From the NCBI RefSeq assembly GCF_001581005.1, contig NZ_LHZV01000062.1, positions 62,001 to 126,000 on the forward strand: a DNA stretch of 64,000 nt. Reading direction: 5' to 3'. Origin of the DNA: Acetobacter orleanensis. GTDB lineage: Bacteria; Pseudomonadota; Alphaproteobacteria; Acetobacterales; Acetobacteraceae. The notes beneath the pieces are model-generated. The model had not been told where the DNA came from. It ran no database searches and saw only the letters and a list, made by a program, of their open reading frames with translations. Made by a program: the position numbers and the translations under genes. Position 1 is the first letter of the stretch. Each line of letters begins with the position of its first letter. Of this stretch, positions 62,927 through 64,000 are shown in pieces.

Positions 62927-63610
62927 ATGTCTCGCTCTGAACGCCTCTTTGATCTGCTGCATGCATTGCGGGCACACCGCCGTCCTGTCAGCGGGAAGAC
63001 ACTTGCCGACGCAATCGGAGTTAGCATCAGGACGCTCTATCGGGACATCGTCAGCCTACAAGCGCTGGGAGCTGCGATTGAAGGAGAACCCGGCGTAGGC
63101 TATGTCCTGAAGCCCGGCTTCTTGCTGCCGCCTCTGATGTTCACGTCGGAAGAAATCGAAGCACTCGTGCTGGGTTCACGCTGGGTCACCGATCGTGCGG
63201 ACAATCCATTACAGGATGCGGCACGGAGCGCGCTGACCCGGATTGCGGCAGTACTACCAGCCGGTCTTCGCGACGAACTTGACGCCTCGGCACTCCTGAT
63301 TGGTCCCGGTGCCACACTTCCGCCGGATCGTGTTGATCCTGCTTTGCTGCGCAAGGCAATCCGTGCCGAACGCAGACTATCGCTTCAATACTGTGATGCT
63401 GCTGGCATGGTGTCGGAGCGGGTCGTCTGGCCGTTTGCGCTGGCATTTTTCGACTCTGTGCGCGTGCTTCTGGCGTGGTGCGAACTGCGCCAGAGTTTCA
63501 GGCATTTCCGCACCGACCGGATCGTCTCGGCAACACTGATCGATGAACGGTATCCTAGGCGGCGTCAGGCGTTGCTGAAGGAATGGCGTGAAGAGGAGGG
63601 AATTCAATGA
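62927..63610 (+). CDS. HTH/WYL-domain transcriptional regulator (YafY family)
   Basis: The 227-residue protein has an N-terminal DeoR-like helix-turn-helix (ERLFDLLHALRAHRRPVSGKTLADAIGVSIRTLYRDIVSLQ) and a C-terminal WYL-type domain with LSLQYCDAAGMVSERVVWPFAL and VLLAWCELRQSFRHFRTDRI. WYL regulators often sense ligands or DNA ends. It precedes the VOC protein by about 90 bases on the same strand. Codon usage of this and the next gene looks somewhat more C-ending than neighbours, by eye only. Confidence 0.88.
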   Translation: MSRSERLFDLLHALRAHRRPVSGKTLADAIGVSIRTLYRDIVSLQALGAAIEGEPGVGYVLKPGFLLPPLMFTSEEIEALVLGSRWVTDRADNPLQDAARSALTRIAAVLPAGLRDELDASALLIGPGATLPPDRVDPALLRKAIRAERRLSLQYCDAAGMVSERVVWPFALAFFDSVRVLLAWCELRQSFRHFRTDRIVSATLIDERYPRRRQALLKEWREEEGIQ

Positions 63611-63623
63611 ATAAACGACTTCC

Positions 63624-63656
63624 GCACTCTACTGCCGGAAACTGGCAGTAGAGTGC
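63624..63656. repeat. Perfect 13-base inverted repeat between the WYL regulator and VOC gene
   Basis: GCACTCTACTGCC (63624-63636) and GGCAGTAGAGTGC (63644-63656) flank a 7-base spacer (GGAAACT). There is no T-tract after it, so it is not an ordinary terminator. It could be an operator for the WYL regulator, an mRNA hairpin, or a Rho-assisted end. Confidence 0.8.
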
Positions 63657-63697
63657 GATAGCGTCCGCTCCGTTCACTTCCAGACCGGAGCACCATA

Positions 63698-64000
63698 ATG
63701 ACAGAGACCAATATCCTGTTCCTCTATGTCGCTGACGCACCAGCCAGCGCGGGCTTTTATGCCCGACTGCTCGGCATCGAACCTGTCGAAGCCAGCCCAA
63801 CCTTCGCACTCCTCGTCCTGCCCTCAGGACTGGCGCTTGGACTGTGGGGCAAGGACGGCGTACAACCGGCCCCGACTGCGGGAGGGGGCGGTTGCGAGAT
63901 CGGTTTCAAGATGAGCAGCCCCGCCAAGATCGACGAAACGCATGCTGCTTGGCTGGCAAAGGGTGCAATGATCGCCTTCCCGCCGACCGATCTCGGCTTT
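63698..64000 (+). CDS. VOC-family (glyoxalase/bleomycin-resistance-like) protein, 3' partial
   Basis: An ATG at 63698 (GGAG seven bases upstream) opens 101 residues of a VOC fold: NILFLYVADAPASAGFYARLLG, then a beta hairpin and GCEIGFKM with ETHAAWLAKGAMI, cut by the window edge. These small proteins bind metals or hydrophobic drugs; the function of this one is unknown. Probably cotranscribed with the WYL regulator. Confidence 0.8.
   Translation, partial: MTETNILFLYVADAPASAGFYARLLGIEPVEASPTFALLVLPSGLALGLWGKDGVQPAPTAGGGGCEIGFKMSSPAKIDETHAAWLAKGAMIAFPPTDLGF

Overview
The window looks like chromosomal DNA of an alphaproteobacterium, most likely an acetic acid bacterium (Acetobacteraceae, Acetobacter-like). 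This is inferred from gene content, without any database search: a GcrA cell-cycle regulator, a five-gene F1 ATP synthase operon without the Fo genes, a bd quinol oxidase operon, a bc1 complex, a class III alcohol dehydrogenase, a bactofilin and moderate to high GC.

Layout. 1-3.4 kb: the tail of an unknown gene, NAD-malic enzyme, and a tRNA-Trp/secE/nusG unit on the minus strand, with a divergent tRNA-Gly(TCC). 4-9 kb: atpHAGDC. 9.1-13.7 kb: an octamer tandem repeat that runs into the stop codon of queF, then ribonuclease D, a PfkB-type kinase, bactofilin and gcrA. 13.8-19.8 kb: a LysE-type exporter divergent from a MocR regulator, glutathione-dependent formaldehyde dehydrogenase, arsC, and an Lrp regulator divergent from a cysteine-desulfurase-like enzyme. 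19.8-22.5 kb: an AT-rich gap, a strongly folded candidate noncoding RNA ending in a terminator, and a SulP anion transporter.

22.7-32.5 kb: a complete bd oxidase operon (cydDCAB plus two small membrane proteins, one of them a CydX with an extra N-terminal helix). Next to it are divergent sulfur and peroxide genes: a TauE/SafE exporter and an ETHE1-like persulfide dioxygenase on one side, and a 1-Cys peroxiredoxin with an ArsR repressor that contains no cysteine on the other. 32.7-34.1 kb holds orphan genes and gene-poor DNA.

34.2-56.0 kb is a metal-resistance block. It has two tandem heavy-metal RND pumps sharing one outer-membrane factor and followed by a two-component system; then a copper set of a CopL-like Cys/His-rich protein, multicopper oxidase, CopB, a small secreted protein, a CsoR repressor, a TonB-dependent receptor, a CopA P-type ATPase with an operator-like palindrome in its promoter, and a CopZ chaperone. 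Together these would pump copper or other divalent metals from cytoplasm to periplasm, oxidise Cu(I) there, and expel metal across both membranes.

56.1-64 kb: cytochrome bc1 genes in the unusual order cyt b, cyt c1, Rieske; an operon of a lipoprotein alpha/beta hydrolase and a DUF4105 (Lnb_N) membrane protein; DNA-3-methyladenine glycosylase I; a WYL-domain regulator; a long perfect hairpin; and a VOC protein cut by the window edge.
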